Shown here one piece after another: positions 1 through 10,149 of a stretch of 23,977 nt of DNA. Below the pieces are notes generated by a model, which ran no database searches, was not told the origin of the DNA, and saw only the letters and a list, made by a program, of their open reading frames with translations. Location: IMG/VR virus record IMGVR_UViG_3300017731_000054, positions 1-23,977 of that record; one strand, given 5' to 3'. The stretch comes from a virus. The translations under genes were made by a program, and so were the position numbers. Every line of letters starts with the position of its first letter. The stretch's first letter is position 1.

Positions 1-3000
1 AAACTTTGTTTATATGCGAACTTACTTGAAAAGGCTTTTGTTACCGAGCCTCTTACGGTTAAACTTGTGTTGCTTGTTACTTTGTCTACATACCCATACC
101 ATGCTGCTGTATTTTCTGCGTAGTCATTAGTACTTCCGAGACGAATGACATCACCTGCAGCAAAGTCTGTTGTGAATGCCGTACTCGAACCCGTAACTGT
201 GCTACTGCCTGCAGTAGCTGTTATTGTTCCGTTACATAAAGTTAGCCCATTATTACCTGCCCCTACTTCTTTCCACCATGTAAATCCACTTGTTGTAGAT
301 CCATAGCCGACATGGTATGTAGAATCAGTTTTTTGGTCTATTGCTTTCCAAGGATCGCTTGCAGCTGCACTTGTGTCAAACAAAGCATACCCTACGCCAT
401 TTGAAGCACTTAGACCTGAAAAAGATTGTGTTCTTTGAGCATGTGTACTTGTGCTTTGAGATATAGAATATTCTTCGCCTGTTGCATCCGTAAAACTATA
501 AAGACTATTCGCAATATTATATGCTCCCGCAGTTGTAATAGCTATTGGGGAGCTCATTGTTCCACCTACTGCTAAGTTACCTTTTGAAGTAGCTTTTACT
601 GTTCCTGGCGCTCTGATTGTATTTGTAAATACAGTCCACTTAGAAACAGTCCCTGCATTACTTACTGTTCTTACTCTTATATTATGAGTGCCTCCAATTG
701 GATCTTTAACACGTAAGAATGTACGTCCTCCAGAAACTATTTCTCTTGTAAACTTTTCACTTCTAGACGTACCTATAAGAGTATGCTCTACTTCGAAATG
801 AGAAAGTTCTGTATAAGGACTTTCGTATGATTGCATTTCTGTAAAACTCACTCCCGAGTCATGTGCTATTGCTTTGCTTCCTAGTACTCCTCTTACTGCT
901 GTAATATCACTTCCGCTTTTTGCAGTCCATTGTATTATTTCTTCATTCGAAGTTCCTCTTTCTATAATTCCAAAGCCTGTGTCTGTTGTTGCGGCTGCTC
1001 CAAGTGTAATTCCTGTTTCATCTATACCGAGCGTCTCGTTCACATAACTACTTGCAATTACTTTGCTTGAAATTGTTGTATGGACAGGATTTGCCCACTC
1101 AATCAATCCTTCAAGCGTACCTGTCATATTTTCGGCTTGATTTGTTCCATCTGTATCACTACCACCTGAAACTTGTTGAATAGTAAATGTTGCTTCGTCT
1201 GGAGCAGGGACAAAGTCTGTAATTTCTCCAAGTTTATTTGTTTGTACTATATGCTCAGATTTTGTATCAGGTAGTATTTTATAATCTTTCTCTATTATAT
1301 CATATTTCTTGTCATTGTAAAGAGCTGCCCCAACAGTATATTGACCATCTCCATCTTCACTAATACCCATGACACGGTACTGCTTTGGAGTACCAGATAC
1401 TTCTTCATTGTTTTTTGTACCTGAGATTGCCCAAATAACATCACTATTTGGAACTGAAGAAAAAGCAGAACTAACAGCTATGGTGCTTGTAGTGCTTGCA
1501 CCTGTTGAAATTGTTTTTGTTTCTACTCTAGTATTATCATTCCAAGAAGTTAATAACGGATTGTTACTATCATCTTTTAAATTAGATGCTTTTGCTTCAG
1601 TATCTATAGCTGCTCCGTCTTCATCAAGAAGTATTAAGTCGCCTCTTACATATGCAGTTCCATTAATCGTAGCAAGTTCTTCTTGTAAGTATGCTCCACC
1701 CGAGGGATAAACTAAGTGTAGTTTATATGTAGTATTTGCTGCTAGTACAATTGATCTATCTAAAGTTACTGCAGTAGTACTAGTGCCTGTATTTATTCTA
1801 CCACTAAATTGAACTGCATCTAATGTATAATCTTGAATATTGATTATATCACCAGGACGTATAAACGCTGCATTCACCGAAGTAGTAAATTTACATAGTT
1901 CAGTTTCTATCTTATCTGTAATTAATCTCCACTTTCCGATTCTATGTGCTTGACCTTCACTTGTGCAACCAAAAGCTGTAACATTTGTTGAGTTTATTTT
2001 TCCTGTATCAATTATATTATCTACATCATCAACACTATGGGATTTTGATTTATACTGGTCTTGTGGGTCATTCCACTTAACTATAACTTGATTCTTTCGT
2101 ATTCTTTCCGAAGTGCTTTCATATGCGAACTCGCCCCCTATAACATTACCTGAAGTAAATGTGTAAACAGGCTCTTTAGGCCTATCTTGAACAGGAACTA
2201 GTTGCCCATCCATCCAATAACATATTCCTCTAAATACTGTTGCGAGATCTTTTAAAACTTTATAAGCTTCTGTTCTTTTGTTAAAGTAAGCATTACAAGT
2301 AAATCGAGGTTCAAATCCGCCCTTTCCGTCACTTACGAGTTCATCACAGTAACGTGCAATTTGATAAAGAGCATACTTATCTACAAAGTCCTCATCAACA
2401 AGATCTCCAAGCCCATATCTCTTATCTCTTACTATATCGTAAAATACCCATGCAGGGTTATTGCAGTATACTTTATCATGATTTGTAGTTCCAACTGCAA
2501 AGCTAGAAGCGTCTCCTCTAAAGTTTCCATCCCAGTCTTGATAAGCTCCTTGAGTTGTACCATTCGATATATGTCTTTTATATGAAGGTGCATTTGCCCC
2601 CATCTCTTCTCGAGTTAAATAGTTAGTAGGAACTTGAATTTTCTTTCCTCTTATATGATATCCTCTTTTAGGTTGCCCACTAAAATCTTTTGCACTAAAA
2701 CTTATGCCTGCGTAGGCTGTATGAGGGTATCTAAATTTATCAGTAAGCTGTGCTTCAACAAATTTAATAAAAGCTTCATTCATGTTATCATGATGCCCTT
2801 GTGCTTTATTAGGCTCATTCACTCTTTGAAATATTAATTCCCAGTTATCGAAAGGTTTATACTGTTCAATATTGTGAACATACTCTTCTTGGAACTTCTT
2901 TTTAGTTTGATTTACAATAAATCCATCATGTAATGAAGCCGATGATTGGTCATTAAAGTATTCAAAACCTCCAGCTCTACCTAAGATATCACTATCGCTA

Positions 3001-4079
3001 GGTCCTACGATTCTAACTGTATGAGTATCACTACCTCTATAATATTTAAAATCACAAGTAAATTCAACCCATGAGTTATACTCAGTACCTGATTTTGTAC
3101 TAATTGCAAAAAGTTGTGGGCACTCGATAACAAATTTTATTTGATCTGTTTCTGCTGCATTTGGTACTCCGACCTGAGTTGCTGTAACTACATGATTCCC
3201 CACTCCATTTGTTCCATCAAAAGTATTATTTTGATCCATTCGTATTTGTGGAGCATGTACAAAACTTGCAGTGGGATTTCCACCTGCTTTTACTTGCATA
3301 GGATTTTGATGTTTAGTTCCTGTTCTAAAAGCGTAATTTATTCCTTCCCAATTTGTTTTTGGCGTTTCTGTAGTGTAAGTTGTAGCACTTCTTACAGGAG
3401 GGCTAAGAGTTGCGGCTACTCCCGATACGCTTGTTGTTGCAGCTGTTGTAGTGGTAACTTGATTATTTGCAACATCATAGGAAGCAATAACGCTTACTAA
3501 ATCTATTCCGCCACTTACTCCGCTTACTGTCGTGCTTATTTCTGGGTATACCTGTACGGATGTAGCGCTTGTATGTGATGTAATATAACCTACATAAGGG
3601 CGTCCATCTTGCCCTGCGCCTGCAATCTCAATACGACCTCCACCCTCTGTCATCATACCACCAGTTGCCATACTTCCTGTAAACCAACTTGTTGAAGCAG
3701 TAAGTGTTGTAGTTCCTGCAGTCGCACTAAATATGCTCGAGCCTTGTTTTCCAGCTCCTTTTATTAAAATTTTTCTTTGTCCGCCTTCGACATCTGCAAA
3801 ATCAAGAGCTCCTGTTGCTACTGTTACTGTTGTACTTCCTGCACTTACTGTTGCTGTAGTCTTGATTTCATTTAAAGTTTTGTATGTGTCAAGATCTACA
3901 AGACGTGATCCGTTTAAGTATATACTTGCTGAACCATCTACTAAACCTTCTATCTCTCCTTCTGAGAGTGCGTCATAGATAACGGCTGTCTGATGAGTTT
4001 CTCCACTCATAGAACGACCATTGCCAGCTCCCACTTGGTTATAAATTGCTAAAAAAGCTTCTGTTACATTTGATGCCAT
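1..4079 (-). CDS. J: Lambda J-like central tail tip / host-specificity protein (3' partial)
   Basis: The frame opens with ATG at 4079, overlapping the stop of the upstream gene by one base (TAATG), and was open wherever I translated it, down to the left edge (at least 1359 codons). The protein forms the tail-tip hub and, in lambda, its C-terminus binds the outer-membrane receptor. J-family signatures are an N-terminal EGEIEGLVDG (about residues 40-49), a region near residue 480 reading GYHIRGKKIQVPTNY, and FGCTSEGQAHRIGKWRL near residues 703-719. The N-terminal part contains Gly/Thr/Ser-rich beta-type segments (for example GSTTVTVATGALDF) that look like inserted small domains. The visible C-terminal part is Thr/Ser/Gly-rich with motifs such as GDVIRLG, typical of tail-fibre beta domains. 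Lambda J is about 1130 residues, so this one is already longer and its receptor-binding end lies outside the window. Confidence 0.9.
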   Translation of the reverse strand, partial: MASNVTEAFLAIYNQVGAGNGRSMSGETHQTAVIYDALSEGEIEGLVDGSASIYLNGSRLVDLDTYKTLNEIKTTATVSAGSTTVTVATGALDFADVEGGQRKILIKGAGKQGSSIFSATAGTTTLTASTSWFTGSMATGGMMTEGGGRIEIAGAGQDGRPYVGYITSHTSATSVQVYPEISTTVSGVSGGIDLVSVIASYDVANNQVTTTTAATTSVSGVAATLSPPVRSATTYTTETPKTNWEGINYAFRTGTKHQNPMQVKAGGNPTASFVHAPQIRMDQNNTFDGTNGVGNHVVTATQVGVPNAAETDQIKFVIECPQLFAISTKSGTEYNSWVEFTCDFKYYRGSDTHTVRIVGPSDSDILGRAGGFEYFNDQSSASLHDGFIVNQTKKKFQEEYVHNIEQYKPFDNWELIFQRVNEPNKAQGHHDNMNEAFIKFVEAQLTDKFRYPHTAYAGISFSAKDFSGQPKRGYHIRGKKIQVPTNYLTREEMGANAPSYKRHISNGTTQGAYQDWDGNFRGDASSFAVGTTNHDKVYCNNPAWVFYDIVRDKRYGLGDLVDEDFVDKYALYQIARYCDELVSDGKGGFEPRFTCNAYFNKRTEAYKVLKDLATVFRGICYWMDGQLVPVQDRPKEPVYTFTSGNVIGGEFAYESTSERIRKNQVIVKWNDPQDQYKSKSHSVDDVDNIIDTGKINSTNVTAFGCTSEGQAHRIGKWRLITDKIETELCKFTTSVNAAFIRPGDIINIQDYTLDAVQFSGRINTGTSTTAVTLDRSIVLAANTTYKLHLVYPSGGAYLQEELATINGTAYVRGDLILLDEDGAAIDTEAKASNLKDDSNNPLLTSWNDNTRVETKTISTGASTTSTIAVSSAFSSVPNSDVIWAISGTKNNEEVSGTPKQYRVMGISEDGDGQYTVGAALYNDKKYDIIEKDYKILPDTKSEHIVQTNKLGEITDFVPAPDEATFTIQQVSGGSDTDGTNQAENMTGTLEGLIEWANPVHTTISSKVIASSYVNETLGIDETGITLGAAATTDTGFGIIERGTSNEEIIQWTAKSGSDITAVRGVLGSKAIAHDSGVSFTEMQSYESPYTELSHFEVEHTLIGTSRSEKFTREIVSGGRTFLRVKDPIGGTHNIRVRTVSNAGTVSKWTVFTNTIRAPGTVKATSKGNLAVGGTMSSPIAITTAGAYNIANSLYSFTDATGEEYSISQSTSTHAQRTQSFSGLSASNGVGYALFDTSAAASDPWKAIDQKTDSTYHVGYGSTTSGFTWWKEVGAGNNGLTLCNGTITATAGSSTVTGSSTAFTTDFAAGDVIRLGSTNDYAENTAAWYGYVDKVTSNTSLTVRGSVTKAFSSKFAYKQS

Positions 4080-4801
4080 TAGTCTAATACCTCGTCTATT
4101 TGCATGTCTACTTCTCCTGCCCCTTCTGATACGCCTAGAGGTGTCATAACTCCGATTCCTGGAATGTAACTACGCCCTCTATGAGCTGTGTAACTTGTGT
4201 TAATATTTGCTCCACCTACTATCATTTCTCCATAAAGAACGGGAACTGCAACTCCTTGTACAGTAGTATTTTGTGGACCACTAAATAAATGTGAATCGTC
4301 TTCATTATCTGTGCTGCCATCGGGCATCATCATCTGTGCTAGTGTTTGTAATCCTAAAGATGTTCCAAGTGTCATCATTGTCCAACTAGCTATTTTCATT
4401 CCTGTACTAACTTGAGAGTACGTATATGAAGTTGTATGAACTCCTCCAGTAGTACTCGTAACAGCAGTAGGATCTCCTGGCGCACCCATTTGATACCCCA
4501 CATATATCATAAAAGCAGCAGTTATAAGTTTTGCTACCTTACTTTTTGACCCTACAGGTATTGGAGTAATTGTAATATCATCTTGCCCTAAAGAAAGCAT
4601 GAGCTCTGACTCATCGATATAGTCCTCGCCTCTTTGTACAGCAAAGTCGATATCATTATCTATGCAATATTGCATATACGGGCGGTAGCCTTCTCTTTGG
4701 CACTCTATAAGTTTAAAAATATCGGACACGCGATTAACATTCATGCTCCACTTCTCTCCAAAGCGTTCTCCGAGTTCTCCTTTTAAATATACTGTTTGCA
4801 C
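4079..4801 (-). CDS. I: Lambda I-like tail tip assembly protein
   Basis: A 240-residue protein in the position of lambda gpI, between K and J. The N-terminal half starts with a beta-grasp-like segment (VYLKGELGERFG). It then carries the family landmark DITITPIPVGSKSK (about residues 75-88), followed by a hydrophobic stretch (AKLITAAFMIYVGYQMG) and a Gly/Thr-rich region. The C-terminal half has a second hydrophobic segment and the conserved ending region GVAVPVLYGEMIVGGANI. In lambda, gpI is required for tail-tip assembly but is not clearly present in the finished tail. The start overlaps the end of the K-like gene by 19 bases and the stop overlaps the J start, so translation is probably coupled. 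The family call rests on motif pattern and gene order. Confidence 0.83.
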   Translation of the reverse strand: MQTVYLKGELGERFGEKWSMNVNRVSDIFKLIECQREGYRPYMQYCIDNDIDFAVQRGEDYIDESELMLSLGQDDITITPIPVGSKSKVAKLITAAFMIYVGYQMGAPGDPTAVTSTTGGVHTTSYTYSQVSTGMKIASWTMMTLGTSLGLQTLAQMMMPDGSTDNEDDSHLFSGPQNTTVQGVAVPVLYGEMIVGGANINTSYTAHRGRSYIPGIGVMTPLGVSEGAGEVDMQIDEVLD

Positions 4802-5502
4802 TTTTCGTTCCTTAAAATTTTTGTTTTATGCTTTCCCCAAAAGGGATATAATAATTCTCTACTTGATATTCTTCCCACCATATGATGAAGAATCAAGTCA
4901 TCTCCTAAATATACACCACAATGATTTGGTACGTCTGACATAATATTAAAATATAATAAATCATGTTTTTGTATACTTCCATCATCAACTTCATTCCAAC
5001 CTTCATACTGCTCCCATAAATCTCCAAAGTAATCAAGTCCCTTATCCCACCAGTCCTCTTCAAACGCAAGTCTTGGCATTTCGATTTCGAATTTTTGATA
5101 GTATGATTGTACTAATGAAAAACAATCATAAACACCAAATTCATAATCTCTTCCAACTAAAGGACGGTCTACTCGTTTTGGCTTTAAATGTTCAAGTTCA
5201 ATATTAGGTATACTAATTATATAGTAATCAAGATTCAAACCATTACATTGTTTAATATCTAACTCACTCGGTTTTGCACTCGCATCAGGATGACTATGAA
5301 CGACTGCTATTATGTCAGCTTTATGACTTGCTCGAATGTAGTCTTGCGAGTCGATTATAAAATCATCTAAATCCTCTGCTACATTTTTGCAAGGAAACCA
5401 TATAGATTTCCCTTTTCTTATTCCTATTACACCGCAACCCTCTCTTGGGTATTCAGCATTAAAATGTTCTAGTATTTCTTCAAAATGTGGTTCTATTATC
5501 AT
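4783..5502 (-). CDS. K: Lambda K-like tail tip protein: JAMM metallopeptidase plus NlpC/P60 domain
   Basis: A 239-residue two-domain enzyme. Residues 1-110 are a Mov34/JAMM-type domain: Glu21 in REGCGVIG and the zinc motif H69-x-H71-x7-S79-x2-D82 are all present, so the metal site looks intact. Residues 115-239 are an NlpC/P60 cysteine-peptidase domain with the probable nucleophile Cys127 in VYDCFSL and His194 in NHCGVYLG; a second histidine follows in LILHH. In lambda, gpK acts in tail-tip assembly, and NlpC/P60 domains in tail tips are thought to cut peptidoglycan during DNA entry. The ATG overlaps the end of the L-like gene by four bases (ATGA), and the gene overlaps the I-like gene by 19 bases. 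The architecture matches lambda gpK closely. Confidence 0.92.
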   Translation of the reverse strand: MIIEPHFEEILEHFNAEYPREGCGVIGIRKGKSIWFPCKNVAEDLDDFIIDSQDYIRASHKADIIAVVHSHPDASAKPSELDIKQCNGLNLDYYIISIPNIELEHLKPKRVDRPLVGRDYEFGVYDCFSLVQSYYQKFEIEMPRLAFEEDWWDKGLDYFGDLWEQYEGWNEVDDGSIQKHDLLYFNIMSDVPNHCGVYLGDDLILHHMVGRISSRELLYPFWGKHKTKILRNEKCKQYI

Positions 5503-6698
5503 GAACGCGTTTTAGTTCCTGGAAACCCTCCAAATGGTAATGTTTGATCTTTTTCATCTATATTTCTACGAACACTTCCATCTATAGTTGCAAAACTAGA
5601 CTTATATCTACTTGCACACCCTTTTAAAGTTTTAGAACATTGATCTCCAAGCTCCCAGTAATCATTAAAATTAGGGGTTGCTTTATGGGCACTCCCATTT
5701 TGAGTAGTTGTTTTTACTTTCCAAAGTCTTACATGGTCATCGTCTGAGCCTCTATCATACCTTACAAATTCATTATAGTTTGGATCTGTATATGCTTTGT
5801 ACGTGCTGCTTGCTGAATAATCGCTCCATACTCGTATTCTTTTAAAGTTTGCATTTGTATCAGAGGGAGTACCTGGGTTGCTTGTACTTACTCTAGCTTG
5901 CCAGTAGTCATATGAACTTTGACTTGTTGTAAAAGTTCCATCTGTATTAATTTGTGTAAGTCCTGATTTTGCTACTTTGTAGTAGACTCCTTTTGTAACT
6001 GCATTACCCGAAGAGTACGTATTAAGAGTTGAACTTGCACTCACTACTTCTTCATCTTTTTTATTAAAGTATGCAGTTCTAACTGTACCGTCTGTATCTG
6101 TAATTCTACTGTAAGTACTCCAAGTGCAGCCCCCATTTTGATTGGCTATAGATATTTCAGGACTTGAGCCTTGATACTTCCATGAGCATGCATTTGCAAC
6201 TACTGAACGTCTCGGCAAGGATACCCCTGCTAAATCAAAAGGAGATGCTAGTTCAAATTCTATATGAATTGCTGTTTTTTCTGCAATTCTATCAATAAAC
6301 CACATTTGTTGTGGAAACTCTATTGGTGGGTTTGCATCGCCCGACTGTCCATAACAGTACTTATACAAAGTTGTTCTTCTATATATCTTTTTGCCAAGTA
6401 AATCTTCGTTTGTTATTCCGATTGCGTCACCAAATGTTGACAAAACATTCGCAACTCTTAGTGTTGGTCTTGCTGATGCTCCTGCAGCCTGTAAGTCAAT
6501 TCCAGATATCTCTATTGGAAGTGCTGTATATTCTCGAATAGTTCCCGGGCTAGTTCTATCTCTAAATTGGAGAGTCGATATGTCAGCTTCTAGTCCTGAG
6601 TGAAAGAATGCATTTGTTCCAGGCAAATCAATTTCAAAGAGTTCAATAAATGCTGACCCTGGATCTTGTTTCTGTACATCCTTGATTACGTCTGTCAT
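5499..6698 (-). CDS. L: Lambda L-like minor tail protein with Fe-S cysteines and a large insertion
   Basis: A 399-residue homologue of lambda gpL, which is about 232 residues and binds an iron-sulfur cluster through four cysteines. Candidate ligands here are Cys171 (ANACSWKY), Cys191 (NGGCTWS), Cys354 (GDQCSKT) and Cys361 (KGCASRY). The last pair keeps the seven-residue spacing and the family ending LPFGGFPGT (387-395). The protein is much longer because about 160 residues rich in Ser, Thr, Tyr and Asn lie between the second and third cysteines, where the lambda protein has only about 20; this looks like an inserted beta domain exposed at the tail tip. Start and stop overlap M and K by four bases each. 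A fifth cysteine, Cys115, is probably not a ligand. Identity is strong; cluster binding is inferred from the family. Confidence 0.9.
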   Translation of the reverse strand: MTDVIKDVQKQDPGSAFIELFEIDLPGTNAFFHSGLEADISTLQFRDRTSPGTIREYTALPIEISGIDLQAAGASARPTLRVANVLSTFGDAIGITNEDLLGKKIYRRTTLYKYCYGQSGDANPPIEFPQQMWFIDRIAEKTAIHIEFELASPFDLAGVSLPRRSVVANACSWKYQGSSPEISIANQNGGCTWSTYSRITDTDGTVRTAYFNKKDEEVVSASSTLNTYSSGNAVTKGVYYKVAKSGLTQINTDGTFTTSQSSYDYWQARVSTSNPGTPSDTNANFKRIRVWSDYSASSTYKAYTDPNYNEFVRYDRGSDDDHVRLWKVKTTTQNGSAHKATPNFNDYWELGDQCSKTLKGCASRYKSSFATIDGSVRRNIDEKDQTLPFGGFPGTKTRS

Positions 6699-7066
6699 GA
6701 TTCATAAACTCTTGTAAATGTTGCCGAGCAGCCATAGTAATCGCCTGTAGTATATGCTTGGCTCCATTGTTCACAGATTACTTTAATAGCAGTTTCTCCA
6801 CTATTATTTGAATCTGGAATGGTAAATGTAAAGTTTGTTACTCCGCCCTTACTTGTAAAGAATGCAGTAATATCGTCTATTTCTTCTTTTGTACGATTTG
6901 CAAAAGATACTGAGTATGTTTGTTGTAAGTTGTTTATTCCTTTTGCAAGTCTTTGTTGGTATCCATCGCCAAAGTTTGCTACGAAACGGTTTGGTGAGGA
7001 GCTCGCACTCATCATTTTATCAGGACGTCTAACTGTACTTGTTAAATCTGTAAATCCTATTGCCAT
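6695..7066 (-). CDS. M: Lambda M-like minor tail protein
   Basis: A 123-residue protein of the gpM minor-tail family, which joins the tail tube and tape measure to the tip. The conserved centre is VANFGDGYQQRLAKGINNLQ (about residues 28-47), followed by a segment with FFTSKGGVTNFTFTIPD and a C-terminal CEQWSQAYTTGDYYGCSATF. This is the usual gpM pattern of a ring-forming beta domain. Length is near the lambda value (about 109). It sits two bases after the tape measure gene and overlaps the L-like gene by four bases, exactly as in the lambda order H-M-L. No anomaly is seen. Confidence 0.9.
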   Translation of the reverse strand: MAIGFTDLTSTVRRPDKMMSASSSPNRFVANFGDGYQQRLAKGINNLQQTYSVSFANRTKEEIDDITAFFTSKGGVTNFTFTIPDSNNSGETAIKVICEQWSQAYTTGDYYGCSATFTRVYES

Positions 7067-7068
7067 CT

Positions 7069-10000
7069 TTATCCTCCGCCATACGGACTAAGTATTCCGC
7101 CAGGTCTTTGTTGTTTATGCATTTCTTCTTGTACTGCGGCTGATACTGCTTTTGCAAGATCTGCTGCTTGTTGTCCATTATTTGCTGTAAGGTTTGAACT
7201 TGCTTGTCCATCTGCTGCAATGTTTACTGTAACATTCGCAGTTCCACCGCTACCACCTTTCATCATTACAGGTATACTTCTTCCATCAGGTAAAGGTACT
7301 ACGGCTTCATTGTATTTTCCTTCACCTACTAAGTAAGTCGGCTCTGTTACTACTCCGCCACTTCTATACCCTTTCGGTTTGATTCCACCATTTGCCATTG
7401 GAATAACTCCACCATCAGCAAAACTAAATCCCATAGCTTGAATTGCCTTCATAGCTATAAGTTTTGCTATCATTTGTGCAATTGCTTGAAGAACTGCTTT
7501 TGCCATATCTAAGAACCCTTCTTTCATTGTTTTTGTTCCGTCTATCACTCCTAGTATAGCTGAAGATAGCCCTTGATCAAATGCAGCAATACTTGCATCT
7601 TTAATTTGATTAAGAGGGTCAATTTGACTTTCCATTGCTTCTTTTTGTTTTTCTAATAAATCCAGACCTGTCTGTTGTTGAATAAGAGCAATCTCTGCTG
7701 CTGCTTTTTCTTCTGGTCCTGTTGCGACTGAAAGTAAATATTTTGTTTGCTCTATTTCTAGCTCTTTCTGCATAATGTCAATGCCTTTTTGTCTTATCGC
7801 ATTTATCTCTTTCACTCTCTTAGCTGCAGAATCACTTCTTGTAATTCCTGCTACCTGTGTTTGCATCATTGTTTTACTGGCTTCTAGACCGGCTCCTCTT
7901 TGGCTAAATTCTGTAAATCTATCAAATCCTGATTGATTTCTATTTACCGAGTCTTGAAGCTTCGCTATACTACCCACGTTTAAAGTTCCATCAGGAAGAT
8001 AGTCACCCCCTTTAAGCTCTCTATATCTTTTTTCTTGGGGATCTGTAAGATTTCGTCTCATACTTCCATCAGGGTTACTAAGATTACCTAATATTCTTTG
8101 TTGATCGGCTAAAAGTTCTTTTGCTCCTTCTAATCCTAGTCTATACTGCTGTATCATTCCGCTGAACTTAAGCTTTGCCGCTCCTTTAATATAGTCATTT
8201 TGTGCTCTATTTAGTTCTGTTTGTGCAGTCTGAAGTTGTTCTGCTGCTGCTTTGGCTCCTTTCATTCTATTAATTATTGCTGCGAGTGCGTCCTCTTGCT
8301 CTTTTGATAGTTCTTTATTTTGATCGAAGCTATGATATAAGCTTTGAAGTTCAGGCTCAATTGCTGCAAGGCTTCCTAAATTAATTTGAAAATCTTTGGC
8401 AAACTGTTTGACTGCTTCAGAACCTGCTTCAGTTCTTCCATAGTCAGATTCTTGACTCATATATTTAAAGTTTTGATATGACTTTCCAAGTCCTGCAGAA
8501 GTTGCCATATTCCCCGTAAAAATAGCTGTTTGAATTGCACCTGCTAAAGTACCTTGTCCACCTACTTTTTCATTAAATCTTGCCGCCATATCTCTCAACT
8601 CTTTATTAATACTTTTCATATTGCTAACTATATTATCAAACTTCTCGTCTCCTTCGTTTACAAAGTTAGTGCCAAAATATTTATCTAAGTATGGTTTTAT
8701 CATATCGAATATCATAACTAACACACTAAACAGCATAACAATTGAAAGGGCTTTGTTAATTAAAGCTCCTGTTTTTGCCGCTACACCCCCCATAAAAGCC
8801 ATAGTTCCTTGCCAGACTGTTTTCATGCCTGTAGTAACTACTTTAAATCTCATACCCATTGTTTGAAATTGTCGGGTAATCCAAGTAGTAGTACCTTTTG
8901 TGTCCGCCATCATTTTAGTATAAGCCTTTTTAAGTATTGCTACGTCTTTTTTGCTAGCATTTGCAAGTAGTCCTGTTCTTTTATCGAGCTCACCTTTTCT
9001 CATTAAAGTTGTTTGTCTTTCAAAATGAGCAATAGCTCCTGCTTTTCCTCTTCCAGAAGTTCCTATGCCCATTTTACCTGCCTGGGTTTCAAAATTTGTT
9101 CTATTTACTCCTGCTCCTGTTTTTGCTGCAGCTAAAGCTGCTCTATAAGAAGCTAAGTCTGATTTCTGACTTTGGAAAGCTTTTTTATGTACTAATGCAT
9201 TGTCTGCCGCTTTTGCTGACCATTCATCAAAAGATGGTAAAATCATTTTTATGATTGGAATTGCAAAAGCCGCCATTGCCCCTATAAAAGCAGTAAGATT
9301 TTGACTAAAAAATCTAGCTAGCCCTTCTGCAACGGGTCCAACAAACTCATAGAGTTTATTTATTACATCATCAAATGCTTTTGCAAACTGATTTAAAGCG
9401 TTAACATTTAAGTCTGCATTTTCTCCTATAGCCCCGAATTTATCTTCTACTTGAGCAAGCACCTCTACAGTTACCGCTTGAGACTTCTCAAAAATTGTAA
9501 GAGTATCTTTTGTCTTTCCTATTTGAGCTGCATAATTTTTTGTTGCTTCATCAAGTCTTAATATAATACCTAGTTCATCTAATAGCTCTGGCTCAGCTTT
9601 TGTAGTACCACGAATTAATCTATTGAATGAATCTGTTAAGTCTCTACCTAAAGCTATAGAAACATTCCTAGCTCCTTCTGCGAGACGCTCTAATTGATCG
9701 GGGGACATGCCTCCAGCACTTGCTATTGCTGCTGCTTGAGACGCATCTTTAAAAGCCAATTGCCCATCAGTTGCATCTTGCAAAGATTTAGCAATACTAT
9801 TATATGCAATACCTGTTTCTGCTGCAAATGCTTTTTGTCCTTGTATAAGAACTCTATAATCTGCTGCTTGTTGTAAAAACCTAAAGAGAGCTGTTACAGC
9901 AAATATTTGTGCCGCTAATGTAGCATAAGCAGGCACAAGCCCTCCGGACATTCCCTGTGCCATTTTTGAAAAGTTTTTTGAAGCATTTGAAGACTGTTGA

Positions 10001-10149
10001 GATACACCTTTCATGTGCCTGTCAGTACTTGCTGCTGACTTGCCTAGTTTATCTACGTCTTTCGCTGCTTTTTTTGCTTTGTTTCCGACTTGCTTGATAT
10101 TTCCCTGATCATCAACTCGGAGCGTTATTACTACATCATTTTTTGCCAT
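7069..10149 (-). CDS. H: Tape measure protein (lambda H-like)
   Basis: A 1026-residue protein, the longest complete gene here, in the position after the G/GT chaperones. It has an N-terminal coiled-coil-prone region with many Lys, Ala and Gln residues, hydrophobic segments near residues 75-95, 280-305 and 465-490, long Gln/Ala/Glu-rich helices from about 610 to 860, and a hydrophobic amphipathic stretch near 885-925. The C-terminal region FADGGVIPMANGG followed by SGGVVTEPTYLVGEGKYNEA and a PLPDGRSIPV motif is typical of tape measure C-termini. The protein sets tail length and helps DNA cross the cell envelope. By the usual rule of about 0.15 nm per residue the tail would be roughly 150 nm; this is inference. 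The ATG overlaps the T-frame stop by one base (TAATG). Confidence 0.93.
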   Translation of the reverse strand: MAKNDVVITLRVDDQGNIKQVGNKAKKAAKDVDKLGKSAASTDRHMKGVSQQSSNASKNFSKMAQGMSGGLVPAYATLAAQIFAVTALFRFLQQAADYRVLIQGQKAFAAETGIAYNSIAKSLQDATDGQLAFKDASQAAAIASAGGMSPDQLERLAEGARNVSIALGRDLTDSFNRLIRGTTKAEPELLDELGIILRLDEATKNYAAQIGKTKDTLTIFEKSQAVTVEVLAQVEDKFGAIGENADLNVNALNQFAKAFDDVINKLYEFVGPVAEGLARFFSQNLTAFIGAMAAFAIPIIKMILPSFDEWSAKAADNALVHKKAFQSQKSDLASYRAALAAAKTGAGVNRTNFETQAGKMGIGTSGRGKAGAIAHFERQTTLMRKGELDKRTGLLANASKKDVAILKKAYTKMMADTKGTTTWITRQFQTMGMRFKVVTTGMKTVWQGTMAFMGGVAAKTGALINKALSIVMLFSVLVMIFDMIKPYLDKYFGTNFVNEGDEKFDNIVSNMKSINKELRDMAARFNEKVGGQGTLAGAIQTAIFTGNMATSAGLGKSYQNFKYMSQESDYGRTEAGSEAVKQFAKDFQINLGSLAAIEPELQSLYHSFDQNKELSKEQEDALAAIINRMKGAKAAAEQLQTAQTELNRAQNDYIKGAAKLKFSGMIQQYRLGLEGAKELLADQQRILGNLSNPDGSMRRNLTDPQEKRYRELKGGDYLPDGTLNVGSIAKLQDSVNRNQSGFDRFTEFSQRGAGLEASKTMMQTQVAGITRSDSAAKRVKEINAIRQKGIDIMQKELEIEQTKYLLSVATGPEEKAAAEIALIQQQTGLDLLEKQKEAMESQIDPLNQIKDASIAAFDQGLSSAILGVIDGTKTMKEGFLDMAKAVLQAIAQMIAKLIAMKAIQAMGFSFADGGVIPMANGGIKPKGYRSGGVVTEPTYLVGEGKYNEAVVPLPDGRSIPVMMKGGSGGTANVTVNIAADGQASSNLTANNGQQAADLAKAVSAAVQEEMHKQQRPGGILSPYGGG

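Noticed and set aside
1369-3978. Plus-strand frames of 60-130 codons opposite the J-like gene
   Set aside because: They are antisense to a continuous, recognisable J-family protein, have low-complexity translations and lack ribosome sites.
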